Below, piece after piece: positions 9,506 through 18,112 of a stretch of 64,000 bases of DNA. Below the pieces are notes generated by a model that ran no database searches, was not told the DNA's origin, and worked only from the letters and a program-made list of their open reading frames with translations. A program made the position numbers and the translations under genes. The stretch's first letter is position 1. Each line of letters starts with the position of its first letter. The DNA lies in NCBI RefSeq assembly GCF_001908725.1, contig NZ_CP018725.1, forward strand, positions 2,605,501 to 2,669,500, in the 5' to 3' direction. This DNA comes from Xanthomonas vesicatoria ATCC 35937 (lineage in GTDB: Bacteria > Pseudomonadota > Gammaproteobacteria > Xanthomonadales > Xanthomonadaceae).

Positions 9506-10099
9506 ATGAGCATCAGCTATTACAGCGCCATCGTTCCGCAAGCGTCCTCGGCCATAGAGGCGCATGCGCCGCTGATGATCGATCTGTTGGCCTATATCGA
9601 GCAGCACATCGGCGAGTCCGAGCTTGGCACCGACTCATTGCAACAGGCGTTCGCACTTTCGCGTGCCTCGTTGTACCGGCTGTTCCAGTCGCGCGGCGGC
9701 GTGGCCAGCTATATCCGCGAGCAGCGGCTGTGCACGGCGCACCGCTATTTGCGGGCGTACCCGGAGTGCAGCCTGACCTGGCTGCTCTACGAAATGGGGT
9801 TTGCCTCCGAGCGGCAGTTCCAGCGCGCCTTCCAGCAACGGTTCGGCATGCCGCCGATGCAGTGGCGCCGCCAATGCCGCGCCACACCGCACGCACCGCC
9901 GCCGCGTCGCGGCCACTACATGCCGATGTGGCGCTTCATGCGCGAACTGGGCCAGCACCTACCGCCCGAGTACGCACCGATCCGCAGCGGTGCAGTCACA
10001 CCCACCCATGGCTCCCCGCTGGTGCATGCCGAAGCACTGCGTCGGCTCGTCCGACCGGCACCACGCTTTGCGGCGCAGCTGGAGCCCATGGAGGTTTAA
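9506..10099 (+). CDS. AraC-family transcriptional regulator next to the T6SS
   Basis: 197-aa protein with an AraC/XylS double helix-turn-helix at about residues 20-125 (LIDLLAYIEQHIGE, SRASLYRLFQSRGGVASYI, MGFASERQFQRAFQQRFGM). There is no recognisable N-terminal sensor domain, and after the HTH comes a roughly 65-aa basic and Pro/His-containing tail of unknown role, so the architecture is HTH first, tail second. ATG at 9506 is preferred over GTG at 9485 (a GCAGGCAG stretch precedes it). Being divergent from tssB it is the likely pathway-specific regulator of this T6SS; that is an inference from position. Confidence 0.85.
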   Translation: MSISYYSAIVPQASSAIEAHAPLMIDLLAYIEQHIGESELGTDSLQQAFALSRASLYRLFQSRGGVASYIREQRLCTAHRYLRAYPECSLTWLLYEMGFASERQFQRAFQQRFGMPPMQWRRQCRATPHAPPPRRGHYMPMWRFMRELGQHLPPEYAPIRSGAVTPTHGSPLVHAEALRRLVRPAPRFAAQLEPMEV

Positions 10100-10108
10100 G
10101 CGGTGGTC

Positions 10109-10309
10109 TGGGCGCGATGGCATGACCGGTAATGCCACATCGCGCCCAGGTGCGCTCCTACCAACACGCGCGCGAATCGGGCCGCGTACCCAGTGTCGCC
10201 TGTTTGCCCGTCTCGTGCACGACGCAAACCAGAGATCCTGCGTAGGAGCGCACTTGGGCGCGACTGGCATCACCGGCAACGCCGCATCGCGCCCAGGTGC
10301 GCACCTACG
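10109..10309. repeat. Two REP-like palindromes of the GTAGGAGCGC family
   Basis: Two copies of one palindromic unit stand between the araC-like gene and uspA. Copy 1 pairs CTGGGCGCGATG (10109-10120) with CATCGCGCCCAG (10138-10149) and continues GTGCGCTCCTAC. Copy 2 (10241-10309) is fuller: its arms begin CGTAGGAGCGCACTTGGGCG and end GCGCACCTACG. Related single arms occur near 21486 and 60951. Confidence 0.75.
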
Positions 10310-10377
10310 TGAAACGACGCAATAGGCTGCCTATGTGGCCGTTCTCCGTAGCACTCGCATCGCCATCGGAATCGGCC

Positions 10378-10824
10378 TCAACGAATCACCAGCACCGGAA
10401 TCGTGCTGTGCGTGAGCACTTCCACGGTCTGGCTGCCGAGCAGCATGCGGCGCACGCCGCGTCGTCCGTGCGAGGTCATGATGATCAGATCGCTTTTGCA
10501 TTCTTCGGCGGTCTGCACGATGCCTTCGGCCGCGAAACGGTCCAGCACATGCCGTGGCGTGGCCTTGATATTGGCAGCGGCCGCCAGTTCCAGCGCAGGA
10601 CGCAGAATCTTCTCGGCAGCGGCTTCGCGCTCGCTGCGATATTCCGGACTCGCCTCATACCCCACGCTCCAGCCCATCGCATCGTACATGCCCATCGCCC
10701 ACGGCTCGGACACGGTGACGATGTCGACCTTGGCACCGGTGGCCTTGGCCAATTCCAGCCCCTGAAACAGGCCGCGATGCGACAACTCGGATGCATCGAT
10801 GGCGATAAGAATACGTTTGTACAT
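10378..10824 (-). CDS. Universal stress protein, UspA family
   Basis: 148-aa single-domain Usp. Start MYKRILIAIDASELS has a strong GGAGG 5 bp upstream. The C-terminus carries the nucleotide-binding motif T-SH-G-9X-GS (TSHGRRGVRRMLLGS), in which the first Gly of the usual G-2X-G-9X-G(S/T) is Thr, so ATP binding is plausible rather than certain. It would be a cytoplasmic stress-survival protein. It is monocistronic, with REP-like palindromes downstream. Confidence 0.92.
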   Translation of the reverse strand: MYKRILIAIDASELSHRGLFQGLELAKATGAKVDIVTVSEPWAMGMYDAMGWSVGYEASPEYRSEREAAAEKILRPALELAAAANIKATPRHVLDRFAAEGIVQTAEECKSDLIIMTSHGRRGVRRMLLGSQTVEVLTHSTIPVLVIR

Positions 10825-10968
10825 GGTGACCTCCTGCAAGGGTGGCATTGCTGCCGATGGACTAGAACGTACCGTGGCATGTGCGGGTGGAGCGGGCCTT
10901 GATGCGGATCAGTGCGGCGATGCCGCTGGCCGGGTTGGTGTGATGCTGCCGATGTTGCTGTCTTGATT

Positions 10969-11003
10969 GCTTTGCTTTGCTTTGCTTTGCTGGTGCTGGT
11001 GCT
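10969..11003. repeat. Short tandem repeat (TTTGC)n followed by (TGG/TGC)n
   Basis: Four tandem TTTGC units (10971-10990) run into TGGTGCTGGTGCTG. It sits in the roughly 320-bp gap between uspA and the acetyltransferase gene, in which no gene was recognised. It is a candidate slipped-strand variable locus, useful mainly as a strain marker. Confidence 0.6.
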
Positions 11004-11143
11004 GACTAGCGTGCGTGTGGGGTTGCAGTCGCTATGTCGCTGTTGCTGCCAGGGCTTGCCCCTGCTTTTCCTGTCTCCGCGATGCGGACCACGCAGCGCA
11101 TCTGCGATCGACGACGAAGACCACGACGCGGCACGCGCGACGC

Positions 11144-11725
11144 TCAATCGGTGGCAACCGCATCCGGGTCCGGGCGCGTCTCGCGCAGGCGCGCCGGATT
11201 GCCGACCGCTGTCGCGCCTGCCGGTACATCGCGGGTCACCACCGCACCGGCGCCGATCAACGCATCGTCGCCGATGGTCACGCCCGGCAGGATGATCGCC
11301 CCGCCGCCGATCCACACATTGCGCCCGATGCGGATCGGCCGCCCGAATTCCAGGCCGCTGGCACGCCCGGCGGCATCGCGCGGGTGATCGGCCGCGTAGA
11401 TCTGCACACCGGGGCCGATCTGCGTGCCGTCGCCAATGTGCACCTCGCAGATATCCAGGATCACGCAGTTGAAGTTGAGAAACACCCCGGCACCCAAACG
11501 GATGTTGTAGCCATAATCGCAATGGAACGGCGCACGAATCACCGCACCGTCCCCAACGTCGGCCAGGCGCTCCCGCAACAGTGCATGTCGCTGTGCGGCC
11601 GTGTGCACGACAGCTGCGTTATAGCGCAGCATCCATTCGGCCGCGGCCGCCTGATCGGCCTGCAGCTGCGCATCGGTCGCGCTGTACAGTTCGCCTGCCA
11701 GCATCTTCTGTTTTTCTGTCTGCAT
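11144..11725 (-). CDS. maa: Maltose O-acetyltransferase-like hexapeptide protein
   Basis: 193-aa left-handed beta-helix acetyltransferase. Start MQTEKQKMLAGELYSATD matches the Maa/NodL/LacA N-terminal motif. Hexapeptide repeats run through the C-terminal half (IGDGTQIGPGVQIYAADHP, IGRNVWIGGGAIILPGVTIG), with the conserved His in AADHP as likely catalytic base and NPAR near the end. It transfers acetyl from acetyl-CoA to a sugar hydroxyl; the substrate cannot be told from sequence. In-frame upstream sequence to about 12118 reads into an intergenic repeat and is not coding. Confidence 0.88.
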   Translation of the reverse strand: MQTEKQKMLAGELYSATDAQLQADQAAAAEWMLRYNAAVVHTAAQRHALLRERLADVGDGAVIRAPFHCDYGYNIRLGAGVFLNFNCVILDICEVHIGDGTQIGPGVQIYAADHPRDAAGRASGLEFGRPIRIGRNVWIGGGAIILPGVTIGDDALIGAGAVVTRDVPAGATAVGNPARLRETRPDPDAVATD

Positions 11726-11962
11726 GCAGTCGCGCGCCCAGTGTGCAATCAAGTGGCGATAGGGTGGCATGGATGCAGCAGCGAATGCATCGAGCGATGC
11801 ACCAACGGGTCTCGGCAGGTTGGCATGCCACCAATGGCCAATGTCCGGGTCTTGCAGTCGCGTCGCAGCGGTGTCATCGAGACACAAGCATACGCGGGCG
11901 GCCTTCGTGCTCCGCCAACGCGGGTGATGGACGCTGAAAGGTGCTGGATGAGCTGATCGATT

Positions 11963-12117
11963 GCCCCCATCCGCCCTTCGGGCACCTTTCCCCGCGAGCG
12001 GGGGAAGGGAGCCAAGCGGGGCGTTTGCCAGTCCGGATGTCTCAACGGCATGGGAACTCACGCCAGCACACACAGTTGCCCCTCTCCCGCCTGCGGGAGA
12101 GGGGATGGGTGAGGGCA
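11963..12117. repeat. Two intergenic palindromes (CCCTCTCCCG family)
   Basis: Unit 1 begins CCCATCCGCCCTTCGGGCAC and contains CCCCGCGAGCGGGGG. Unit 2 (12078-12117) is CCCCTCTCCCGCCTGCGGGAGAGGGG split by a short loop and followed by TGGGTGAGGG. They lie between the acetyltransferase gene and uvrD. The gap 11726-12269 otherwise shows no gene. Confidence 0.8.
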
Positions 12118-12269
12118 CGACGAAGGAATGAGATCTCAGCGGCCGGCTGGCGGCACGTCATCACCATGGGACCGTTATCCGCGCCAGAGCAAGGACCGCT
12201 GCGGCTGTTTCAGCGCAACCAATTGCCATCGTTCATGACAGCACCACACCGCTGGAAGCAGCCCGCCGA

Positions 12270-14456
12270 CTACACCACCGTCAGGTTCGCGTAGGCCATC
12301 ACCAGCCACTTGGCGCCGACTTCGTCGAACTGCACCTGCACCCGCGCATGCGCACCGGCACCTTCGTAGTCCACGACCACGCCGCCACCGAAGGTAGGGT
12401 GCTCGACATTGGCGCCGAGCTTGATCGGTGCGGTTTCGACAATGCCATGCACCGGGCCGCCACGCGCCGCGCCCAACGACGCAGTCCGCGAGACCTGCAC
12501 CTTCGGGCGCACTTCGTTGAGCAGATCGCGCGGGATCTCGCGCAGGAAGCGCGAAGGCACGTTGTAGTTGTCCTGGCCGTGGATGCGCCGCGATTCGGCG
12601 TAGCACAGCACCAGTTTCTGCCGCGCGCGGGTGATGCCCACGTACGCCAAACGCCGCTCTTCTTCCAACCGGCCGCTCTCTTCCAGCGAACGCGCGCTCG
12701 GGAACAGGCCATCCTCCAGCCCGACCAAAAACACGATCGGAAATTCCAGACCCTTGGCCGAATGCAGCGTCATCAGCTGCACGCCTTCTTCGCCGGCCTG
12801 CGCCTGGCCTTCGCCGGCCTCCAGCGAGGCATAGGCGAGGAAGGCGACCAGTTCGGTCATGCCCTGGCTGTCTTCGTCGTCCGGGCGGGTGAAGCGCGAG
12901 GCCACCGAGACCAGTTCGTCCAGGTTCTCTGTGCGCGATTCCGAATCCAGCCCGCCGCGACTTTCCTTGGCCCAATGCTCGCGCAGGCCCGAGCGCATCA
13001 ACACATGGTCGATGCGTTCGGCCAGTTCCATCTGCCCGGTTTCGGCATGCAGCTGGCCGACCAGGCTCAGGAAGCCGGCCAGGGCGTTACGCGCACGCGC
13101 GGCCAGGCTGTTTTCCTGCGTGGCCAACATCGCCGCTTCCCACAACGACAGCGCATTGGCACGCGCCAGACGACGCACTTCGTCCAGCGTGCGATCGCCG
13201 ATGCCGCGGGTGGGTGTGTTGACCGCGCGTTCGAACGCGGCGTCATCGCTGCGATTGGTGAGCAAGCGCAAGTAGGCCAGCGCGTCCTTGATTTCGGCGC
13301 GCTCGAAGAAGCGCATGCCGCCGTACACGCGGTACGGCAACTGCTCGGAGATCAGCGCTTCTTCCAGCGCGCGCGACTGCGCGTTACTGCGATACAGCAC
13401 AGCCACTTCGCCATAGCTGCCGCCATCGCGCACCCACTGGCGTGCACGCTCGACCGCATAGCGCGCTTCGTCCACTTCGTTGTAGGCCGCATACAGATCG
13501 ATCGGATCGCCATCGCCCGAGTCGGTCCATAGCTGCTTGCCGATCCGGTCAGGGTTGTGCGCGATCACCGCATTGGCCGCGCCCAGGATATTGGCGCTGG
13601 AACGGTAGTTCTGCTCCAGCCGCACCGTCTGCGCGCCGGGGAAGTCCTTCAAAAAGCGCTGTACGTTTTCGACCTTGGCACCGCGCCAGCCATAGATGGC
13701 CTGGTCGTCGTCGCCGACCACGAACACATGCCCGGTCTCGCCGGCCAGCACGCGCACGAAAGCGTACTGGATGGCGTTGGTGTCCTGGAACTCGTCCACC
13801 AGGATCTCGCGGAAGCGCGCGCGGTAATGCGCCAGCAATGCCGGGGTGTCGCGCAGCAGCTCATGCGCGCGCAGCAGCAGCTCGGCAAAATCCAGCAGGC
13901 CGGAGCGGTCGCAGCGCTCCTGATAGGCGGCGTATACCTGCCGGCGCACTTCGGTCCAGTCGTCGTTGGGCTCGGGCTGGATGTGCTGCGGGCGGCGGCC
14001 TTCGTCCTTCTGCTCGTTAATCCACCAGCTCATCTGCTTGGGCGGATACTTGCTCTCGTCCAGCTCCAGCGACTGCACCACGCGTTTGACCAGGCGCAAC
14101 TGGTCGTCGCTGTCCATGACCTGGAAGCCTTCGGGCAACCGCGCGTCCTGCCAATGCAGACGCAGCAAGCGATGGGCCAGCCCATGGAAGGTGCCGATCC
14201 ACATCCCGCGGCTGCCGTTGCGCAGCTGCAAGTCGGTACGGTGGCGCATTTCGCCGGCCGCCTTGTTGGTGAAGGTCACCGCGAAGATGCCGTGGTTGGG
14301 CACGCCCTGGACTTCGTTGAGCCAGGCAATGCGATGGATCAGCACGCGCGTCTTGCCGGAGCCGGCGCCGGCCAGCACGAGGTAATGCCCCGGCGGTGCG
14401 GAAACGGCCTCGCGCTGGGCGGGGTTTAAATGATCGAGCAAATGAGAGACATCCAC
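12270..14456 (-). CDS. uvrD: DNA helicase II UvrD
   Basis: 728-aa superfamily 1A 3'-5' helicase for nucleotide excision and mismatch repair. Begins MDVSHLLDHLNPAQREAV (Q motif), Walker A AGAGSGKTRVL, motif II LVDEFQDTN, motif III VGDDDQAIYGWRGA, motif IV LEQNYRSS, motif V LMTLHSAKGLEFP and motif VI YVGITRARQKL. Length equals the family norm. The C-terminal HPTFGGGVVVDYEG segment is the UvrD/PcrA tail. It is flanked by repeat-filled intergenic DNA, so it is probably monocistronic. Confidence 0.97.
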   Translation of the reverse strand: MDVSHLLDHLNPAQREAVSAPPGHYLVLAGAGSGKTRVLIHRIAWLNEVQGVPNHGIFAVTFTNKAAGEMRHRTDLQLRNGSRGMWIGTFHGLAHRLLRLHWQDARLPEGFQVMDSDDQLRLVKRVVQSLELDESKYPPKQMSWWINEQKDEGRRPQHIQPEPNDDWTEVRRQVYAAYQERCDRSGLLDFAELLLRAHELLRDTPALLAHYRARFREILVDEFQDTNAIQYAFVRVLAGETGHVFVVGDDDQAIYGWRGAKVENVQRFLKDFPGAQTVRLEQNYRSSANILGAANAVIAHNPDRIGKQLWTDSGDGDPIDLYAAYNEVDEARYAVERARQWVRDGGSYGEVAVLYRSNAQSRALEEALISEQLPYRVYGGMRFFERAEIKDALAYLRLLTNRSDDAAFERAVNTPTRGIGDRTLDEVRRLARANALSLWEAAMLATQENSLAARARNALAGFLSLVGQLHAETGQMELAERIDHVLMRSGLREHWAKESRGGLDSESRTENLDELVSVASRFTRPDDEDSQGMTELVAFLAYASLEAGEGQAQAGEEGVQLMTLHSAKGLEFPIVFLVGLEDGLFPSARSLEESGRLEEERRLAYVGITRARQKLVLCYAESRRIHGQDNYNVPSRFLREIPRDLLNEVRPKVQVSRTASLGAARGGPVHGIVETAPIKLGANVEHPTFGGGVVVDYEGAGAHARVQVQFDEVGAKWLVMAYANLTVV

Positions 14457-14530
14457 CGGCGCATTTTACCGGTTGTGGCGTCGCTGCGGCTGAGACTGCG
14501 ATGAAGCGGTTTGGGATTGCGAGGCTTCGC

Positions 14531-14720
14531 ACCTACCCTCATCCGGCGCTTCGCGCCACCTTCTCCCTGTGGGGGAAGGAAACAAGCCCCTCTCCCGGCG
14601 GGAGAGGGGTTGGGGTGAGGGTCCGGGGCGAAGCCACTCCCAATGGTTGGTGGCCCGAGGCTTCGCTCGTACCCTCATCCGCCCCTTCGGGGCACCTTCT
14701 CCCGAGGGGAGAAGGGAACA
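14531..14720. repeat. Cluster of three CCCTCTCCCG-family palindromes
   Basis: Three units in 190 bp: CCCTCATCCGGCGCTTCGCG at 14537, CCCCTCTCCCGG/CGGGAGAGGGG followed by TTGGGGTGAGGG at 14587-14623, and CCCTCATCCGCCCCTTCGGG at 14672. Short linker words GAGGCTTCGCAC and GAGGCTTCGCTC occur between them. The last unit supplies the 3' end of the neighbouring FAD-protein gene. Confidence 0.8.
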
Positions 14721-16111
14721 ACGCCCAGCATTACCAACACATCCCGCGCAATTGCCTGCGCCTGCTCGCGCAACTCAGGCACCGCCAGGCTCTCCCACAG
14801 CGACCCGATGCGTAGACTTCCGATCGCCCGCAGCCGCCGATTGGCGCGACCATCGGCATCGATCAGACAGCCATCGGCGTCGGTGTCCACCCCGATCCCA
14901 TGCGGCCCGGCCACTGCGACGCCCTGCCCCAGCAACTGCTGCAGCAACGGGTTACGCATTGCCTGCACACGCATTTCCACGCCCGTGGCATTGACCAGGG
15001 TGTGCACATCCAACTGCAACGCATGCCCGGCACTGGCAGCGCCCGCGCTCACGCGCACGCATGCACCCACCTCAAAGGCCACATCCAGCCGCGCCCGATG
15101 CAACTGCAGTTGCCCACGCGCCTGCATCGCCTGCAACTGCGCATGCACTGGCGCTGCAATGCGATGCCGATGTACATCCCAATAGCGCACCACATGCCGC
15201 AGGAAGCGGCGTTGATCGCCCACCGACAGCGTCTGCCACAGCGCCTGGCTCAACGGGCGGATCCGTTCCATCACGCTTTGCCACGGCCGCCCCTGCGCCT
15301 GTGCATCCCGCGCAAGCTGGCGCAGGCGGCGCAGGCGCGCGCGTAGCGACAGTGCCAGCAGCGGTTGTGGATCGAAGTCGGCGCTGCTGCCATGCGCGTG
15401 CGGCAACGGCAACAGACCGTGCCGCGAGACCACATGCACCGCGCCGCGATGCGCCTGCGCAGCCAGCGTCACCACAGTGTCGGCCATGCTCAGGCCGGAA
15501 CCGACGATGCACACCGCCGCCTCCGGCGGCAGCGCAACCACTGCCTCGGTGTCCCAGGCCTCGACGCGCTGGGTTGGCGACAGGCCGGCAGCGCCGCGCA
15601 CCGGCAGCGGCCGCAACGCATTGCCCACCGCCAGCACCACGGCATCGGCTTGCAGCGTGTGTCCATCGTCCAGCTGTAACTGCGCGCCCTGCGCCGTGGG
15701 TTGCAGCCGCTGCACACGTGCGCTGCGCACGTGCAGGCTGGCCGGACTGGCGGCAACTGCAGCCTGCAGGCGCTCACGCAGGTACGGCGCGTAATGCCGC
15801 CGCCCCACGAAGTGCTGCGCCAGCTGCGCATCGTCCAGCTCCGGGCAACACGCATGCTCGCGCAGATAGGCAACGAAGTCCTGCGGCGCATCGACCAGCG
15901 CACTCATGCGCGCGGCGGGCACGTTCAACAGATGCTCGGGCCGCGCGGTGGAATACGCCACACCCTCGCCCAGCACCGGGTGCGGCTCGATCAACACGAT
16001 CTGCAGCGGCGTGGTTGCCTGATGCAGCAGCTGCAATGCCACCAGCACGCCGGAAGCGCCGCCTCCGATGATGGCGATCACTGCATCGCCGGGATCACGC
16101 GATTGGTTCAT
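14675..16111 (-). CDS. FAD/NAD(P)-binding oxidoreductase-like protein
   Basis: 478-aa flavoprotein-like protein. The N-terminal dinucleotide fold IAIIGGGASGVLVALQLL and the GEGVAYSTARPEHLLNVPA signature place it in the FAD-NAD(P)-binding (NAD_binding_9) group; a second GxGxS motif is CIVGSGLSMADTVVTL. The start MNQSRDPGDAV is chosen because it precedes the Rossmann strand directly. The substrate is unknown. The final residues (SPREKVPRRGG) are encoded by an intergenic palindrome, so the native C-terminus appears to have been altered by repeat insertion. Confidence 0.85.
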   Translation of the reverse strand: MNQSRDPGDAVIAIIGGGASGVLVALQLLHQATTPLQIVLIEPHPVLGEGVAYSTARPEHLLNVPAARMSALVDAPQDFVAYLREHACCPELDDAQLAQHFVGRRHYAPYLRERLQAAVAASPASLHVRSARVQRLQPTAQGAQLQLDDGHTLQADAVVLAVGNALRPLPVRGAAGLSPTQRVEAWDTEAVVALPPEAAVCIVGSGLSMADTVVTLAAQAHRGAVHVVSRHGLLPLPHAHGSSADFDPQPLLALSLRARLRRLRQLARDAQAQGRPWQSVMERIRPLSQALWQTLSVGDQRRFLRHVVRYWDVHRHRIAAPVHAQLQAMQARGQLQLHRARLDVAFEVGACVRVSAGAASAGHALQLDVHTLVNATGVEMRVQAMRNPLLQQLLGQGVAVAGPHGIGVDTDADGCLIDADGRANRRLRAIGSLRIGSLWESLAVPELREQAQAIARDVLVMLGVVPFSPREKVPRRGG

Positions 16112-16275
16112 CGGATCATTGTAGGCGATGGCCGCACCGCACCGATCGCTCGCCCTTCGTTGTGCAGGCGTCGCCAGCGGCACCCCGGGGCGGACCGGTA
16201 CCCGCGCACCCAGAGCGTCGGAAGCGCTTGCGATCGGCCGCCCACGCGCGGCAACCACCGCAGGAGGTCCACAGG

Positions 16276-16670
16276 ATGTCCATCGCATTGGTCAGGCGCA
16301 TCCTCCATGTGCGCGATGTCGCTGCGGTCAAGGCGCTCTACCAGACCCACTTCGCGCTGCCGTCATCGAGGAGATCGCCGATCAGTGGGTCGTTCTGGCG
16401 GCGGGCCAGATCGCGCTGGCATTGCACCTGGCGGACGACAGGTACCGACGGCAGACGGCATGGCCGGGATCCGACGCGCCACGCTCGCCGGCCGGCTCCA
16501 CCACTCAGCTGGTGTTTGCCATCACCCGCGATCTTGCCGTCCATCGCGCGCACCTGCGCAGCACAGGCATCGCGGTGGGTGAACTCGAGCGTTACCCCGG
16601 CTTTGCGTACCAGATATACGAAGGCCGCGACCCGGAGGGAAACGTCTTCCAGGTGATTGGCCCGGACTGA
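16276..16670 (+). pseudogene. VOC/glyoxalase-family protein with a frameshift
   Basis: AGGAGG at 16262 precedes the ATG giving MSIALVRRILHVRDVAAVKA, typical of VOC/glyoxalase-bleomycin resistance proteins. After ...THFALP the homologous continuation (VIEEIADQWVVLAAGQIAL, then VFAITRDLAVHRAHL and GYPGF/YEGRDPEGN-type end) is in the +2 frame. One missing base (probably a G) near 16362 explains it: CTG-CCG-(G)TC-ATC-GAG. Restored, the product would be about 131 aa, the normal single-VOC length. It is either a recent inactivation or a sequencing error. Confidence 0.75.
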
Positions 16671-16680
16671 CCGCACGCGC

Positions 16681-18099
16681 CTACATCAACGCATCGGCCA
16701 GCCGTGCGATGCCTTCGCGACTGCGTCGCCAGGCCGGGCGACGCTGCCATTGCGCCAGGTCCAGCTGCCGCGCGTTGGCCAGATAGTCCTGTTCGATCTC
16801 GCGCAGCCGCTGCACCACCGTGCGGTCGTAGCACAGCATGCCGATCTCGGCGTTGAGCGCGAACGAGCGGATATCCAGATTGATCGAACCCACCAGTGCA
16901 ATGTCCTCATCCATGCTCAGGTGCTTGGCATGCAGGAAGTGCGGGCGATACAGCGCAATCTTCACCCCGCAGCGCAGCAGCTCGTCGAAATACGCATCCT
17001 GCGCCCACGCCGCCAGACGCTGGTTGTTGCGCTCGGACAGGATCAGCTGCACATCCACGCCCGACACCGCGGCGATGCGCAAGGCGCTCAGCAAGGCTTC
17101 GTCCGGGACGAAGTATGGCGTGACCAGCACCACCTTGCGTCGTGCCAGATGGATCACCGCATTGATCGCATCGCGCGCGTTTTCGAATGGATACGCCGGC
17201 CCGCTGGGCAGCAGCTGGGTGGCGATATTGGCCTCGCACACCGGCGCATCCGGCCACACATCCAGGCGCTGCCCGGTTTCGGTGAACCAGTCGCTGGCGA
17301 ACACCGCTTCCAGATGATTGACCACCGGCCCGCGCACGCGCGCCACCAGCTCGCGATTGGGCACGCCATCGATGAATCCGGCTTCGGCCAGATTCTGTGA
17401 GCCGACAAAGCCCACCTGGTTGTCGACCACCGCAATCTTGCGGTGATTGCGTAGATCCATGCGCCCGCTGCGGCGCCAGCGCAGGCCGCCGGGCAGCACC
17501 GCCAGCACCTCGATGCCCTCGGCCTGCAGCCGCTTGCGGTAACGCCGCAGACCGCGCTTGGCGCCCACCGCATCGAGCAGCACGCGGCAACGCACGCCGC
17601 GCGCGCTTGCCCGTTGCAGCGCCGCCACTACCGCATCGCCCACGGCGTCGTCGAACATCAGGTAATACAGCAGATGCACGCGTTTTTCGGCGGCATCGAC
17701 CGCGGCGATCAGGGCCTGCAGCGACTGCGCGTAGTCGTCGAGCAACTCCACCGCATTGCCCAGCGTGGGCATGAAATCGCCCTGCCGTTCGATCAACGGC
17801 ACCACCTCGGCACTGCTGGTATCGGCCTGCGGCGTCCAGCGCAGCGCATGCAAGGGCAACTGCTGCTCACGGATCACCTGCGAGGCGGTGGCCTGCCGCT
17901 CCACGCGCAACCGCGACACCCAGGGTTGGCCGAGCAACAGATACAACGGCAACCCGACCACCGGCACAAAGCCGATCAGCAACAACCAGCTGCGTGCCGC
18001 GCCAGGCGTGGTGCGGCTGGGGATCCATAGCAGCGCGGCCAGCCGGATCGCCCAGTCCAGTGCCAGCAGCCAGGTCCCTTGCGACCAGTTGGGCAGCAT
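16681..18099 (-). CDS. cls: Cardiolipin synthase (phospholipase D family)
   Basis: 472-aa inner-membrane enzyme that condenses two phosphatidylglycerols to cardiolipin and glycerol. Two N-terminal hydrophobic segments (LLALDWAIRLAALLWI and SWLLLIGFVPVVGLPLYLLL) precede two PLD domains with HKD motifs HRKIAVVD and HAKHLSMD. The start MLPNWSQGTWLLALDW lies 13 bp after the lysR-like stop, so read-through from that gene is possible. Confidence 0.92.
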   Translation of the reverse strand: MLPNWSQGTWLLALDWAIRLAALLWIPSRTTPGAARSWLLLIGFVPVVGLPLYLLLGQPWVSRLRVERQATASQVIREQQLPLHALRWTPQADTSSAEVVPLIERQGDFMPTLGNAVELLDDYAQSLQALIAAVDAAEKRVHLLYYLMFDDAVGDAVVAALQRASARGVRCRVLLDAVGAKRGLRRYRKRLQAEGIEVLAVLPGGLRWRRSGRMDLRNHRKIAVVDNQVGFVGSQNLAEAGFIDGVPNRELVARVRGPVVNHLEAVFASDWFTETGQRLDVWPDAPVCEANIATQLLPSGPAYPFENARDAINAVIHLARRKVVLVTPYFVPDEALLSALRIAAVSGVDVQLILSERNNQRLAAWAQDAYFDELLRCGVKIALYRPHFLHAKHLSMDEDIALVGSINLDIRSFALNAEIGMLCYDRTVVQRLREIEQDYLANARQLDLAQWQRRPAWRRSREGIARLADALM

Positions 18100-18112
18100 C
18101 AGCGCTCCGTTC

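Noticed and set aside
10103..10310. CRISPR-like array
   Set aside because: Only two palindromic units of unequal form with no regular spacers; REP-like instead.
11941..12130. Possible tRNA or structured RNA
   Set aside because: The fold is a simple palindrome shared with other intergenic repeats; no tRNA arms or CCA end.
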